Of a DNA stretch of 64,000 bases, positions 7,785 through 17,561 are shown piece by piece. The notes under the pieces are model-generated. The model searched no databases and was not told where the DNA came from. It was given only the letters and a program-made list of their open reading frames with translations. A program made the translations under genes and the position numbers. This DNA comes from Sphingobacteriales bacterium. GTDB lineage: Bacteria; Bacteroidota; Bacteroidia; Chitinophagales; Chitinophagaceae. The stretch covers positions 446,811 through 510,810 of the forward strand of contig RXJG01000005.1 of NCBI GenBank assembly GCA_003963365.1, in the 5' to 3' direction. The first letter of the stretch is position 1. Every line of letters begins with the position of its first letter.

Positions 7785-8294
7785 TTATTTAACTGTTACT
7801 GCATCCATCGCCTTGGGATAATCAAAAAACAAAAATTGTTTCTTCGCTTTTTTAAAGTCTTTCCATTTACTGCATTCGGCTTTTAAGGCAAACACACCAC
7901 AGGTGGGAACTTCGTCAATCTTAACTTCAGTTAACTCATTTACAAAATAGGTAATACCCGGGTTGTGCGAAAAAACAGCAATGGACTCATGGTTGTTACT
8001 GGCCTGTTCAATTACAGAATAAAAAGTTGCAGGATCGGCGTGGTAGAGCTCCGTTTTATAAATAATTTTTTCTTCGTTGTATTTAAAAACCTCTGCAAAT
8101 AATTTAGCGGTTTTTTTGGCTCTTTTGGCGGGGCTGCTGATTAATGAGTCGATCTCAAACCCTTTTTCTTTTATTCTTTTGGCCATTGCCGGAGCGTCTT
8201 TTTTCCCCCTTTCATTTAATGGTCTGTCAAAATCAATCGTCATCGGGTCTTCCCAACTGCTTTTGGCGTGGCGTACCAGTAAAACTGTTTTCAT
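7785..8294 (-). CDS. sixA: SixA-type histidine phosphatase
   Basis: A protein of 169 residues of the histidine phosphatase superfamily. The catalytic RHG-type motif is RHAKSSW (Arg8, His9), the sequence usual for SixA proteins, and the second catalytic His lies in FSHNPG. Family members remove phosphate from phosphohistidine proteins or small phosphoesters. The size fits SixA rather than the larger phosphoglycerate mutases. No phosphotransfer partner is encoded next to it, so the substrate stays open. Confidence 0.85.
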   Translation of the reverse strand: MKTVLLVRHAKSSWEDPMTIDFDRPLNERGKKDAPAMAKRIKEKGFEIDSLISSPAKRAKKTAKLFAEVFKYNEEKIIYKTELYHADPATFYSVIEQASNNHESIAVFSHNPGITYFVNELTEVKIDEVPTCGVFALKAECSKWKDFKKAKKQFLFFDYPKAMDAVTVK

Positions 8295-8467
8295 TCAGCA
8301 AATTTTTGCCAAATTAAAAAAGTATTGATCAAAATAAATTAAAAGTAATTCACAGTTAAATGGAAATAGAGCTGGATTTTAAAGACGGGACGATTTTATG
8401 GCACAAAGATTTTGCCAATAAACCTGTTTTTTTAAAGGAATTAAAAATTTGTCTTTTCCAGCCTTAC

Positions 8468-10315
8468 TTAATATCCTCTTACATTCTTTCCTTCCATATA
8501 ATTGATGAAGGCTTTATTTACCACCCGGTTACCTCCGGGAGTTGGATAGTTGCCGGTAAAATACCAGTCGCCTGTGTTGCAGGGACAAGCTTCATGTAAT
8601 GATTCTATTGTTTGATAAATCACTTCTACCGGTACTGCAAAACCTGGCGGTGTAATTAATTGTGCAATCTTCTTTGAAATTTCTTCTGTAGTAAATGGTT
8701 TATATATCTGCCTTACGAGGTTTTCTGTGTCGAGCTGATTGTCTCTTTGCAACTGTTTACATTTTTCATAAAGTTCCTGCAAACGGTTTTCAAGACCTCT
8801 GTCTTTCATCAATGCAATAGCCGCCTGGAAAGCAACAAAATCTCCCAGTTTACTCATGTCAATGCCATAACAATCGGGATAACGTATTTGCGGGGCAGAT
8901 GAAATGATAATTATTTTCTTTGGCTTCAGTCTTCCCATTGCACGGATGATACTTTCTCTCAATGTTGTTCCTCTTACAATAGAATCATCAATTACTGCTA
9001 ATGTATCGATACCGGGTCTTACTGTTCCGTACGTAATGTCGTACACGTGTTGCACCATATCAGCACGACTCACATCTTCCGTAATAAACGTACGCATTTT
9101 CACATCTTTAATGGCAATCTTTTCAATGCGGATGCGGCGGCCAATCATTTCTGCCAGTTTCTCATCATCATAATCTTTACCCCAGCTGAGTATGCGTTGT
9201 ATTTTTATTTCGTTGAGGTAATCTTCCACTCCTTTTTGCAAACCTAAGAATGCCACTTCTGCCGTATTAGGAATAAAGGAGAAGATAGTGTTGCGCAAAT
9301 CATTTTCAATGGCATTTAACACCTGTTCACTTAAATTATAACCGAGACGAATCCGCTCTTTATAAATTTTTTCATCATTGCCTCTTGAAAAATAAATGCG
9401 TTCGAAGCTGCAGGCCCTTCTTTCTTTTGGTTCTAATATTTGTTCAATTCTGTATTCGCCGTTTTCATCAACTATCAACGCCTGGCCCGGCATTAATTCT
9501 TTTACTTCGTTTTCACCAACATTGAAAGATGTTCTTATTGCTGCTCTTTCAGATGCTGCTACTATCACCTCTTCATTGATATAATAATAAGAAGGACGAA
9601 TGCCATGAGCATCCCTGATAGTAAATGCTTGTCCGCTACCAATCAACCCGCCTACATGATAACCACCATCAAATAATGAAAATGATTTCTTCAACACCTT
9701 AGCAACATCGGGATTATTGGGCGACGCTTCTTCTTCTTTTACCAAAAAATGATGTACCACCTCCATCATCGCCGCTAAATCACTTTGCTTTTGAAACTCT
9801 CCCGGTTCAATATTTACCAATCCAAATAATTCCTCTGTATTTACCAAGTTGAAGTTTCCGGCTAACACCAAATTTCTTCCGGGACGAATATCTTTTTTAA
9901 TAAATGGATGACAGAACTCCACATTATTTTTTCCCTGTGTTCCATAACGAAGATGACCCAGCAATAACTCACCCAGCATATTAACATGACCCTTTACCAA
10001 ACCGGGATGTTTCATAATTTCCGGCTGATATTTTTCGATATCCTTTATTTCCTTTCCTAATGTTTGAAAAATATCTGCAATGGGTTGGTTGGCAATGCTG
10101 CGCATCCGGTGCATAAACGGATAGCCGGGTTCTACATTCAATTTCACACTTGCCACCCCCGCCCCATCCTGTCCACGGTTATGTTGTTTTTCCATTAGCA
10201 GGTACAGCTTGTTAAGGCCGTACATAACACTACCAAACTTTTGCTGGTAAAAAGAGAAGGGTTTTCTAAGTCGTATGAATGCTAAGCCGCATTCATGCTT
10301 TATTGCATCACTCAT
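8468..10315 (-). CDS. purF: Amidophosphoribosyltransferase-like protein (long PurF form)
   Basis: A protein of 615 residues, longer than the roughly 500 of typical PurF. An N-terminal Ntn glutaminase domain begins with HECGLAF, so Cys9 would be the nucleophile after removal of an eight-residue propeptide. The phosphoribosyltransferase half has the PRPP-binding motif VIDDSIVRGTT. The canonical reaction is glutamine plus PRPP to 5-phosphoribosylamine, the first step of purine synthesis. Extra segments in the glutaminase half and a C-terminal extension of about 100 residues set it apart. Bacteroidota often have a long form beside a standard PurF, so this may be a paralogue with a different role. 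It has its own promoter downstream of the surA terminator. Confidence 0.8.
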   Translation of the reverse strand: MSDAIKHECGLAFIRLRKPFSFYQQKFGSVMYGLNKLYLLMEKQHNRGQDGAGVASVKLNVEPGYPFMHRMRSIANQPIADIFQTLGKEIKDIEKYQPEIMKHPGLVKGHVNMLGELLLGHLRYGTQGKNNVEFCHPFIKKDIRPGRNLVLAGNFNLVNTEELFGLVNIEPGEFQKQSDLAAMMEVVHHFLVKEEEASPNNPDVAKVLKKSFSLFDGGYHVGGLIGSGQAFTIRDAHGIRPSYYYINEEVIVAASERAAIRTSFNVGENEVKELMPGQALIVDENGEYRIEQILEPKERRACSFERIYFSRGNDEKIYKERIRLGYNLSEQVLNAIENDLRNTIFSFIPNTAEVAFLGLQKGVEDYLNEIKIQRILSWGKDYDDEKLAEMIGRRIRIEKIAIKDVKMRTFITEDVSRADMVQHVYDITYGTVRPGIDTLAVIDDSIVRGTTLRESIIRAMGRLKPKKIIIISSAPQIRYPDCYGIDMSKLGDFVAFQAAIALMKDRGLENRLQELYEKCKQLQRDNQLDTENLVRQIYKPFTTEEISKKIAQLITPPGFAVPVEVIYQTIESLHEACPCNTGDWYFTGNYPTPGGNRVVNKAFINYMEGKNVRGY

Positions 10316-10334
10316 GGATATTTAAAAGAAAGCG

Positions 10335-10367
10335 CAAAGTTATGTTGTTTAAAAATTTAATTCCAAA
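10335..10367 (-). promoter_or_regulatory. Promoter of the purF-like gene
   Basis: On the minus strand TTTG (10367-10364) and TAACTTTG (10342-10335) are separated by 21 bp, a good Bacteroidota promoter. It starts just downstream of the surA terminator, so the purF-like gene is transcribed independently. Confidence 0.6.
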
Positions 10368-10369
10368 GA

Positions 10370-10397
10370 AAAAGGTCACAGTTGCCCGTGACCTTTT
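10370..10397 (-). terminator. Intrinsic terminator after surA
   Basis: AAAAGGTCAC and GTGACCTTTT form a perfect 10-bp stem with an 8-nt loop. On the minus strand a T-rich run follows. It separates surA from the purF-like gene. Confidence 0.75.
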
Positions 10398-10402
10398 CTT
10401 AA

Positions 10403-11758
10403 CTATTGTTTGGTTGCATATTGCAGCCATTTATCCAGCAAGCTGCATCCCTGGTAAACCTGGTCTATCATGATATAGTACGTAGGGATGTGCTGTTCAA
10501 ACCATTTAGTAATATGCTTAGCCTTTTTTTCTTCCAGTGCATTTTGTGCTATTTTGTTATAATCATCTTTCATGTTTAACCGGTGTGGTTGTGTTTTAGA
10601 CACCAGGTAAACAATGCGTACCCCTTGTTTATCTCTTTCATCTTTATAAGCAGCAGGCTGGGAAATTTCGCCAACTTTCAGTTTATCCAGCATTTTCACA
10701 ATATCTTTATCCAGTTCATCAATGGTTACAAACGATGAGCCATCCCTGCCCCGATGACGCCCGGCTGTGAATTTACTGTTATCGTCTTCGCTGTATTTAC
10801 CTACAGCTTCTCCAAAATCAAGCACACCGGCTATAATTTTTGAACGAATACTATCCAGCCGCATAATAGCTTCATTTACTTCATCCTGTGTTACGGGTGG
10901 TACTTTTAAAATATGACGCACCGCCATATCATCGCCACTGCGGCTCACCATTTGAATGATATGATATCCAAATTGTGATTTAAATACCGGCGAAATTTGT
11001 CCCACTTTTAACTTATACGCCTGTAAAATAAAATTTTTATCTACATTTTTATCGTTGCGGTTAAATTCAAAATAACCACCGTTGTCTTTTGTACCCGGAT
11101 CGTCGGAATACAATTTAGCCAGTGTTTCAAACTTTCTGGTACCGGACTCTACCTGCTTTTTATATTCAGTTAACTGGTCCTGTGCGTATTTTTCTAACTC
11201 ACGGTTGGCTTTAGGATACAAAACAATCTGGGCTACCTCCAATTCACTTTCAAAGTAGGGTAAGCTGTCTTTTGGAATGGCTTCAAAATAGGCTTTTACT
11301 TCTGCCGGAGTAATTTTAATATTCTCCACAATTTTGTTCCGCATGGCATCGGCCATACGTTGTTCCTTTACTGTTTGCCTGAACTCTTCTTTGATCTGGT
11401 AAATCGTTCTGCCCGAAATTTCTTCCAGTCTATCTTTTCCACCATATTGCTGAATATAGTACCGGATACGCTGCTCTAAGTCCTGCTCTACTTCTTCTTC
11501 ACCAACCGGTACCGAATCTTTTTCTGATTGTATTACCAGTGCTTTTCTTATCAATGCCTGCTGCATGATATAACAATTTGCGTCCGGTGGCACATCCTGA
11601 CCGTTGCGTTTAGCATCTTCAATACTGTTATCAATATCAGATTTTAAAATAATGCGGTCTCCAACAACTCCTACAATTTTATCGGCCAGCACCTTCTTAG
11701 GCTGCGCATAAGAAGTAATGGCGAACAAGATGAATAAACTACTGATGAAAGATTTCAT
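10403..11758 (-). CDS. surA: SurA-like periplasmic peptidyl-prolyl isomerase/chaperone
   Basis: A protein of 451 residues with a signal peptide (MKSFISSLFILFAITSYAQ), a SurA N-terminal domain (about 25-175) and two parvulin domains (about 180-275 and 285-395). The first parvulin shows FGYHIIQMV and the second begins with VRHILKV. SurA assists folding of outer-membrane beta-barrel proteins. The C-terminal helix is present, as in E. coli SurA. It is followed by a strong terminator and lies downstream of infB on the same strand after a 123-bp gap with its own -7 box. Confidence 0.88.
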   Translation of the reverse strand: MKSFISSLFILFAITSYAQPKKVLADKIVGVVGDRIILKSDIDNSIEDAKRNGQDVPPDANCYIMQQALIRKALVIQSEKDSVPVGEEEVEQDLEQRIRYYIQQYGGKDRLEEISGRTIYQIKEEFRQTVKEQRMADAMRNKIVENIKITPAEVKAYFEAIPKDSLPYFESELEVAQIVLYPKANRELEKYAQDQLTEYKKQVESGTRKFETLAKLYSDDPGTKDNGGYFEFNRNDKNVDKNFILQAYKLKVGQISPVFKSQFGYHIIQMVSRSGDDMAVRHILKVPPVTQDEVNEAIMRLDSIRSKIIAGVLDFGEAVGKYSEDDNSKFTAGRHRGRDGSSFVTIDELDKDIVKMLDKLKVGEISQPAAYKDERDKQGVRIVYLVSKTQPHRLNMKDDYNKIAQNALEEKKAKHITKWFEQHIPTYYIMIDQVYQGCSLLDKWLQYATKQ

Positions 11759-11775
11759 ACGCTGTAAATAAGCCT

Positions 11776-11783
11776 CAAAAATA
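11776..11783 (-). promoter_or_regulatory. -7 promoter box of surA
   Basis: TATTTTTG on the minus strand matches TAnnTTTG, 17 bases before the surA ATG. No clear -33 element is present. Confidence 0.4.
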
Positions 11784-11881
11784 TTTTTCTCTTTTTGTTT
11801 GAAAAGGATACAGGGATTGTTTTAACAAATGTTTGGAAGAAGAAAGCTCCGGGCTGTTAGCATTGCTCACAAGCTTGCTGC

Positions 11882-14743
11882 TTATAATGTTCTCTTCACT
11901 TCTTCTGTTTCAAATGCCTCAATCACGTCTCCTACTTTTATATCGTTATAGTTCTTGATCGTTAAACCACACTCCATATTTGATACTACTTCTTTCACAT
12001 CATCTTTGTAGCGTTTTAATGACCCCAGTTCTGCATGCTGGCCTTCCCCTTTGGGATACTCCACAATACCATCACGAATCAGCCTGATTTTAGAGTTACG
12101 GGTTATTTTACCATCTAATACAAAACATCCGGCAACAGTAGCTTTATCAAAACGATAAACCTCTTTTACTTCTACGTTGGCAACGATCTTCTCCGTAACA
12201 GTTGGTTCAAGCATACCTTCCATCGCACTCTTAATTTCTTCGATAGCATTATAGATGATGGAGTATAACTTAATTTCCACTCCTTCGCTTTCCGCCAGTT
12301 TATTAGCCTGGATAGAAGGACGAACGTTAAACCCAATGATGATACCATCAGATGCTGTTGCGAGGAGTACATCGCTTTCTGTAATCTGACCAACTGCTTT
12401 ATGCACTACCCTTACTCCTATTTCTTCTGTAGATAATTTTTGTAACGAGTCGCTTAATGCTTCAACTGAGCCATCCACGTCACCTTTGATAATTAAATTA
12501 AGTTCTTTAAAGTTACCCAGGGCTAAACGGCGGCCAATTTCATCCAGTGTAATATGTTTTTTAGCACGGATACCTTGTTCCCTTAAAATTTGTGCCCGGC
12601 GGCTGGCTACTTCTTTTGCTTCTGCTTCGTCCGCATACACTTTGAATTTCTCACCGGCCTGAGGTGCACCATTTAAACCAAGAATCAGTACGGGGTCAGA
12701 CGGTCTTGCCACATCCATTCTTTGATTTCTTTCATTGAACATGGCTTTTACCCTACCAAAGTGCTGACCACTCACCAACAGGTCTCCTACTTTTAATGAA
12801 CCATTTTGCACCAACATTGTAGCCACATAGCCACGTCCTTTATCCAACGTTGCTTCTATAATAGTTCCACTGGCTTCTTTATCAGGGTTTGCTTTCAGAT
12901 CGAGTAACTCAGCTTCCAGCAAAATCTTGTCTAATAATTTATCTACGTTAAGCCCTTTCTTTGCTGATAATTCCTGTGACTGGTACTTACCACCCCATTC
13001 TTCCACCAGCAAATTCATTTGAGATAGCTGCTCATATATTTTTTGTGGATTAGCCCCGTCTTTATCAATCTTGTTAATGGCAAATATCATAGGTACACCA
13101 GCCGCCTGTGCGTGGCTGATAGCTTCTTTTGTCTGAGGCATTACGGCATCGTCAGCCGCTATCACAATCACGGCAATATCTGTTACTTTAGCACCACGGG
13201 CACGCATAGCCGTAAATGCTTCGTGACCCGGTGTATCCAGGAAAGTAATTTCTTTTCCATTTGGAAGTGTTACCTGGTAAGCACCGATGTGCTGGGTAAT
13301 ACCTCCTGCTTCACCGGCCACTACATTGGCGCTTCTTATATAGTCGAGCAAAGATGTTTTACCATGGTCTACGTGTCCCATAATAGTAACGATGGGTGAA
13401 CGGGGTTGCAGATCTTCAGGGGCATCTTCTTCATCTATTTCCTCTATTTCTTCTGCATCATCTACTCCAATAAATTCAACATCAAAACCGAATTCGCCGG
13501 CCACTAATTCAATTACTTCCGCATCTAATCGCTGGTTAATGGATACCATAATACCCAGGCCCATACATTTACTGATAACGTCAGCAAAACTTACATCCAT
13601 CAAATTAGCCAGCTCACTTACTGTAACAAACTCCGTTACCTGCAGTTTGTTATCTTCTATGTTTTCATTAGCCATTTGTTCGGCCGCTTCCTCTCTCTTG
13701 GCACGGCGGTATTTTGCCTTTAAACTCTTACCACCACGGCTTGCCCCGGCCAGTTTGGCCTGTGTTTCCTTAATCTTATCCTGAATTTCTTTTTGATCAA
13801 TTTCTTTTTCTTCTCTTCGTTTATGGTGATCTCCTCTATCGCCACGTTTTTCAATAGTAAATCTTCCGCCACCACCTTGTCCCTGCTGGGGGCGGCGATT
13901 ATCACCACGGCCAGGGCCTTGTTGTGGCTGAGCTTTGCGGTCTCCTTCCCTTTGAAAACCGCCTTCTTTTCTTTGATCAGCCCCTCTCTTCTCTATAGGA
14001 ATGCGTTTGCGTTTACGCTTTTCCTTATCATCTTCTTTTTTGGGTCTTGTATCAGTTTCGGCCGGTAATTCAATTTTTCCTAAAATTTTTGGGCCCTCTA
14101 ATTTTTCTGCTCTTATATTTTCAATTACAATATTCTCTTCAGATGGTTTTTCTTCTGCTTCTGTTATTTCTGGTTCAGGCGTTGGCGTTTCTTTTTTGGA
14201 TATTTCTTTTTTCTTTTTGGGTTTTTCAACAGGTGCTTCTTTTGATACTTCTTTTTTCTTGATTACCTTTTTTGGACGGGTTGAGGAGTCTATAGCATCC
14301 AAATCAATTTTATCAACAACTTTGGGTCCTTCTATTTCGGGAACTTCCACTTTTACAACTTCTTCCTTCGGCTCTTCTTTTTTTGTTTCTTTTTTAACCT
14401 CGGGAGCTGGCGGAGGTGGTGGAGGCGCTGGTGCCGGGGCGGGTTCTTGCTCAGCTGCTTTTTTTGTTTCTTTCTTCGCTATTACCGGCTCCTCTTCTTT
14501 TTTCTTACGTTCCGCAATGTTGCCTTTAGGTATTTCAATTTGGTCGCTTTTTGCCTTAGCGGCTTTATCGCTGGAAAATTCCTGCTGCAGGGCACGGTAC
14601 TGCTGTTCTGTTAATTTGGAAGAATCTTTTAATTCATCTTTAGCAGCAAATCCTTTCCCCACCAAAAAATCAACAAGGGTATCTTTACCAATATTGAATT
14701 CTTTGGCAGCACCTAATAAACGGGGTAGTTTTAATTCTGACAT
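11882..14743 (-). CDS. infB: Translation initiation factor IF-2
   Basis: A protein of 953 residues. After an N-terminal IF2_N domain there is a long low-complexity region (about 70-350) rich in Lys, Glu and Pro, with a Gly/Arg/Gln-rich part. The GTPase domain starts near residue 450: G1 GHVDHGKT, G3 DTPGHEAF, G4 NKID. Domains II, III and the C-terminal fMet-tRNA-binding domain follow. IF-2 brings initiator tRNA to the 30S subunit and promotes subunit joining. It is the third gene of rimP-nusA-infB. The N-terminus [17 protein letters not shown] fits the start at 14743. Confidence 0.97.
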   Translation of the reverse strand: MSELKLPRLLGAAKEFNIGKDTLVDFLVGKGFAAKDELKDSSKLTEQQYRALQQEFSSDKAAKAKSDQIEIPKGNIAERKKKEEEPVIAKKETKKAAEQEPAPAPAPPPPPPAPEVKKETKKEEPKEEVVKVEVPEIEGPKVVDKIDLDAIDSSTRPKKVIKKKEVSKEAPVEKPKKKKEISKKETPTPEPEITEAEEKPSEENIVIENIRAEKLEGPKILGKIELPAETDTRPKKEDDKEKRKRKRIPIEKRGADQRKEGGFQREGDRKAQPQQGPGRGDNRRPQQGQGGGGRFTIEKRGDRGDHHKRREEKEIDQKEIQDKIKETQAKLAGASRGGKSLKAKYRRAKREEAAEQMANENIEDNKLQVTEFVTVSELANLMDVSFADVISKCMGLGIMVSINQRLDAEVIELVAGEFGFDVEFIGVDDAEEIEEIDEEDAPEDLQPRSPIVTIMGHVDHGKTSLLDYIRSANVVAGEAGGITQHIGAYQVTLPNGKEITFLDTPGHEAFTAMRARGAKVTDIAVIVIAADDAVMPQTKEAISHAQAAGVPMIFAINKIDKDGANPQKIYEQLSQMNLLVEEWGGKYQSQELSAKKGLNVDKLLDKILLEAELLDLKANPDKEASGTIIEATLDKGRGYVATMLVQNGSLKVGDLLVSGQHFGRVKAMFNERNQRMDVARPSDPVLILGLNGAPQAGEKFKVYADEAEAKEVASRRAQILREQGIRAKKHITLDEIGRRLALGNFKELNLIIKGDVDGSVEALSDSLQKLSTEEIGVRVVHKAVGQITESDVLLATASDGIIIGFNVRPSIQANKLAESEGVEIKLYSIIYNAIEEIKSAMEGMLEPTVTEKIVANVEVKEVYRFDKATVAGCFVLDGKITRNSKIRLIRDGIVEYPKGEGQHAELGSLKRYKDDVKEVVSNMECGLTIKNYNDIKVGDVIEAFETEEVKRTL

Positions 14744-14836
14744 TCAAAAATTTTATGTTATCGTATTGCTGTCGTCAGTCCTGGGTCGTGAGGCGTGAGC
14801 AAAATTATTCACGACTCATAAAACAGGCTACGATCT

Positions 14837-16084
14837 TTATTCTTTTTCAAATTCTTCCTGCAACACTTTTCTTACTTCTTCAATCGTTTCTTTTTCTAAA
14901 TCTGTACGGCGTTCTAATTCTGCAACGGTCAGGTTTAATACACTTCTTGCGGTATCACATCCCACCCTTTTCAACTCTTCAATAACCCATGGTTCAATTT
15001 CATCTGCAAATTCATCGAGGTCAATATCAAATTCTTCTTCCTGTCCTTCATCATCACGGTAAACATCAATTTCATAACCCGTCAACTCACATGCCAGTTT
15101 AATATTTACACCGCGGCGGCCGATGGCTAATGAAACCTGGTCGGGTTTCAAATACACATCTGCTCTTTTATTTTCCTGGTCAATTTCCATAGAAGAAATT
15201 TTTGCAGGCGTTAATGAACGTTGTATTAATAACTGAATATTATTGGTCCAGTTGATAACATCAATGTTTTCGTTTTTCAATTCCCGAACAATTCCGTGAA
15301 TACGGCTTCCTTTCATACCCACACAGGCTCCTACTGGGTCAATCCGGTCATCATACGATTCAACAGCTACTTTTGCTCTTTCGCCCGGATCACGAACAAT
15401 CTTTTTAATGACAATCAATCCATCAAATATTTCCGGTACTTCAATCTCTAATAATTTAGCGAGGAAGCTTGGATGTGTGCGGGATAAAATAATTACCGGT
15501 GTATTGTTTTTCAGTTCCACTTTCTTCACCACTGCACGGATGTTTTCTCCCTTCTTAAAGTAATCCTGTGGAATTTGTTCTGATTTGGGAAGAATCAATT
15601 CGCTTCCATCTTCATCTAATAACAACACTTCTTTCTTCCACACCTGGTATACTTCAGCACTGATGATTTCACCAATGCGGTCTTCATATTTTTTAACTAA
15701 TACATTCTTTTTTAAATCACCAATACGACTGGCGAGTGTTTGCTTGGCAGCAAGAATAGCCCGGCGGCCAAAGTCCATTATATCCACTTCTTCATACAAC
15801 TCTTCACCCACTTCAAAGTCTGGTTCTATTTTAACAGCATCCTTATAAGCAATTTCGGCTAACGGGTCATTTACAGCGCCATCTTCCACTATCATACGCC
15901 GGCGAATGATTTCCAGGTCACCTTTTTCAGTGTTCACAATCACGTCAAAATTTTCATCGGAACCGTATTTTTTACGCAATAGCGTTTTAAACACATCTTC
16001 CAGAACCTTCATTAACGTGGGGCGGTCAATATTTTCCGCATCTTTAAACTCCTGGAAACTCTCAATCAAATTGATACTTGCCAT
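14837..16084 (-). CDS. nusA: Transcription termination/antitermination factor NusA
   Basis: A protein of 415 residues with the NusA N-terminal RNA-polymerase-binding domain (about 1-125), an S1 domain, and two KH domains (GACVGMKGSRIHGIV and IGRRGVNIKLA motifs). It ends with one short helical segment and lacks the two acidic repeats of the E. coli protein, as is usual outside Proteobacteria. NusA modulates pausing, termination and antitermination. It lies 93 bp upstream of infB and 42 bp downstream of rimP. Confidence 0.96.
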   Translation of the reverse strand: MASINLIESFQEFKDAENIDRPTLMKVLEDVFKTLLRKKYGSDENFDVIVNTEKGDLEIIRRRMIVEDGAVNDPLAEIAYKDAVKIEPDFEVGEELYEEVDIMDFGRRAILAAKQTLASRIGDLKKNVLVKKYEDRIGEIISAEVYQVWKKEVLLLDEDGSELILPKSEQIPQDYFKKGENIRAVVKKVELKNNTPVIILSRTHPSFLAKLLEIEVPEIFDGLIVIKKIVRDPGERAKVAVESYDDRIDPVGACVGMKGSRIHGIVRELKNENIDVINWTNNIQLLIQRSLTPAKISSMEIDQENKRADVYLKPDQVSLAIGRRGVNIKLACELTGYEIDVYRDDEGQEEEFDIDLDEFADEIEPWVIEELKRVGCDTARSVLNLTVAELERRTDLEKETIEEVRKVLQEEFEKE

Positions 16085-16126
16085 AACACAAAATTTTTAG
16101 AGCCGGCTTTGCAGCGGCGGCTGTTG

Positions 16127-16630
16127 TTAAAAAACTGCTTGAATTTTTGTTGTTTTTATGTGATCGAATAAGAAAGCATGGTTAACTACTTCCTTCTTTT
16201 TGTTTTTACCCTGGTCGTTTTTATTTTTTCCGGCCAGGCGGTTTTTTGTTTCTTCCACAATAAATCCATCTTCGGTAACCTCAATAAGTTTTCCTTCTTT
16301 ACGCTGTCCGTCTTTGGTTATTACTTCCACACTGCGGCCAATATTCTTTTTATACTGGCGAAATAATTTTAACGGTTCATCAAGGCCCGGTGAAGAAACC
16401 TCCAGCGAAAAATCTCCATTGGGAAACAGGCCGCTTTCTTCCATCTTTTTATATAATGCACGGTTTACACTAATGCACTTTTCAATGGAAATACCACTGT
16501 CTGCATCAATAAACACTTTTACATTGTTGGTGGGTTTTACTTTTATTTCCACCAAAAACATATCTGGCTGAGGGCTGATAATATCGCCCAACATATTTTC
16601 TACAGTGCTGATTAAAGTCTCGTTCGTCAT
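16127..16630 (-). CDS. rimP: Ribosome maturation factor RimP
   Basis: A protein of 167 residues with the RimP two-domain layout; recognisable parts are VEIKVKPTNNVKVFID, the conserved EVSSPGLDEPL and a C-terminal Sm-like beta domain. RimP is needed for maturation of the 30S subunit. It is the first gene of the rimP-nusA-infB operon, an arrangement conserved across bacteria. An insertion rich in Lys and Asn (about 131-150) lies in the C-terminal domain. A leader hairpin precedes the gene. Confidence 0.95.
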   Translation of the reverse strand: MTNETLISTVENMLGDIISPQPDMFLVEIKVKPTNNVKVFIDADSGISIEKCISVNRALYKKMEESGLFPNGDFSLEVSSPGLDEPLKLFRQYKKNIGRSVEVITKDGQRKEGKLIEVTEDGFIVEETKNRLAGKNKNDQGKNKKKEVVNHAFLFDHIKTTKIQAVF

Positions 16631-16645
16631 ACCCGGGAAAAGAAG

Positions 16646-16667
16646 AAGGGAACGCTTCCGTTCCCTT
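16646..16667 (-). promoter_or_regulatory. Leader hairpin of the rimP-nusA-infB operon
   Basis: AAGGGAACG and CGTTCCCTT form a perfect 9-bp stem with a 4-nt CTTC/GAAG loop inside the roughly 50-nt leader between promoter and rimP ATG. No T-run follows on either strand, so it is more likely a regulatory or stabilising structure than a terminator. Confidence 0.5.
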
Positions 16668-16688
16668 CCATTGATTCATTATCCGCCG

Positions 16689-16721
16689 CAAATGTACGGA
16701 AGGAAAGCTATATGCCACAAA
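16689..16721 (-). promoter_or_regulatory. Promoter of the rimP-nusA-infB operon
   Basis: On the minus strand TTTG (16721-16718) and TACATTTG (16696-16689) are 21 bp apart, matching the Bacteroidota consensus. Confidence 0.65.
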
Positions 16722-16801
16722 TTTTTCTCATAGTTTTCAATGCCCTGTATCAGTAATAAACCAATGTTTATTGGCTAAATTTATATCCTAAACAGAATTT
16801 T

Positions 16802-17182
16802 ATGAGTAAAGCTGAAGATTTTGGCGAGTTTATCAGCGAAAACAAGGATTTGCTGAAAGACTATTTTGAAACACGAATGGAAGTGTACCGCCTGCAGGCT
16901 GTAAAAACCTTTTCTAAAACAGCCGGGCTATTGCTCTGGACCATTATTTCCATCTTCCTGCTGTTCCTGGTTATCATTTTTGCTGGAATTGTGCTGGGAT
17001 TTTGGTTTTCGGGCATGTTTAACAGCAATGTGCTGGGTTTTGGCTTAACCACTCTCATAATGATAGTTATAATTGCGCTGCTGGGAATTTTCAGACGACA
17101 GCTTTTTATTAATCCTATCATCAGGGGAATCATCAGCCACAGCCAAACTGAGCAGGAAAACGATTATGAACCTAATTTATAA
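16802..17182 (+). CDS. Small membrane protein of the phage-holin-III / DUF1469-like type
   Basis: A 126-residue protein: an N-terminal amphipathic helix (1-35), two strong membrane segments (about 40-67 and 76-98) and a polar C-terminus. This is the layout of the putative holin/actinobacterial-type DUF1469 family, which in most chromosomes is not phage-linked and has no settled function. Its stop overlaps the start of the next gene by one base (TAATG), so the two should be co-translated. Confidence 0.7.
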   Translation: MSKAEDFGEFISENKDLLKDYFETRMEVYRLQAVKTFSKTAGLLLWTIISIFLLFLVIIFAGIVLGFWFSGMFNSNVLGFGLTTLIMIVIIALLGIFRRQLFINPIIRGIISHSQTEQENDYEPNL

Positions 17183-17505
17183 TGAATGCCATGAAATCAT
17201 CCCGCATACAAAACCTGGACAGTTTAGAAAAAGAAATTTACCGGCTTAAGCTTCACAGTAAAAAACTGGAAGATAAAATGGATGACAACTTTACTCACCT
17301 TAAAGAAAATTACGGCCGCATGGCCCGAAATAGTGTGTTTGGAAAAAAAGAAGGAATAAAAGATGCGCTGGGAGCTGGTATATCGGGTGCCTTTTTCAGA
17401 AATGAACGGCTGCAACAGGCCATTGATAAAATTGTAAACCATTTAGTGGAGAAAGCTACTGATGGATTAGACAGTTTAATTGATAAACTATTTAAAAAGG
17501 AATAA
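17182..17505 (+). CDS. Hypothetical coiled-coil protein coupled to the membrane protein
   Basis: A 107-residue protein with an N-terminal heptad-like helix (about 8-45, LDSLEKEIYRLKLHSKKLE), a Gly-rich middle and a second amphipathic C-terminal helix. There is no signal peptide. I recognise no family. Coupling to the preceding membrane protein through TAATG suggests a soluble partner on the inner face of the membrane. Confidence 0.65.
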   Translation: MNAMKSSRIQNLDSLEKEIYRLKLHSKKLEDKMDDNFTHLKENYGRMARNSVFGKKEGIKDALGAGISGAFFRNERLQQAIDKIVNHLVEKATDGLDSLIDKLFKKE

Positions 17506-17549
17506 ACTGCCGCTCGCCGATTTTAACAGTACTGGTATTGGTTAATTAA

Positions 17550-17557
17550 TAGCTTTG
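17550..17557 (+). promoter_or_regulatory. -7 promoter box immediately before the gene at 17562
   Basis: TAGCTTTG matches TAnnTTTG. Only four bases lie between the box and the ATG, so the transcript would be leaderless or nearly so. Confidence 0.45.
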
Positions 17558-17561
17558 TTGC

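Noticed and set aside
8360..8599. 79-codon plus-strand reading frame beginning in the gap between sixA and the purF-like gene
   Set aside because: More than half lies antisense to the purF-like C-terminus, and the remainder shows no family or signal.
9041..9056. CACGTG-containing sequence as a third parS site
   Set aside because: The flanks (GTA before, TTG after) do not match the TGTTNC/GAAACA arms, and it lies within the purF-like coding region.
14001..14798. Long reading frame on the plus strand (265 codons, Ser/Phe-rich)
   Set aside because: It is antisense to the low-complexity N-terminal part of infB. Its Ser/Phe/Leu-rich composition is the mirror of Lys/Glu/Pro codons, and no domain is visible.
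16802..17182. Holin gene as evidence of a prophage
   Set aside because: This family is common as a chromosomal gene, and no phage gene is near.
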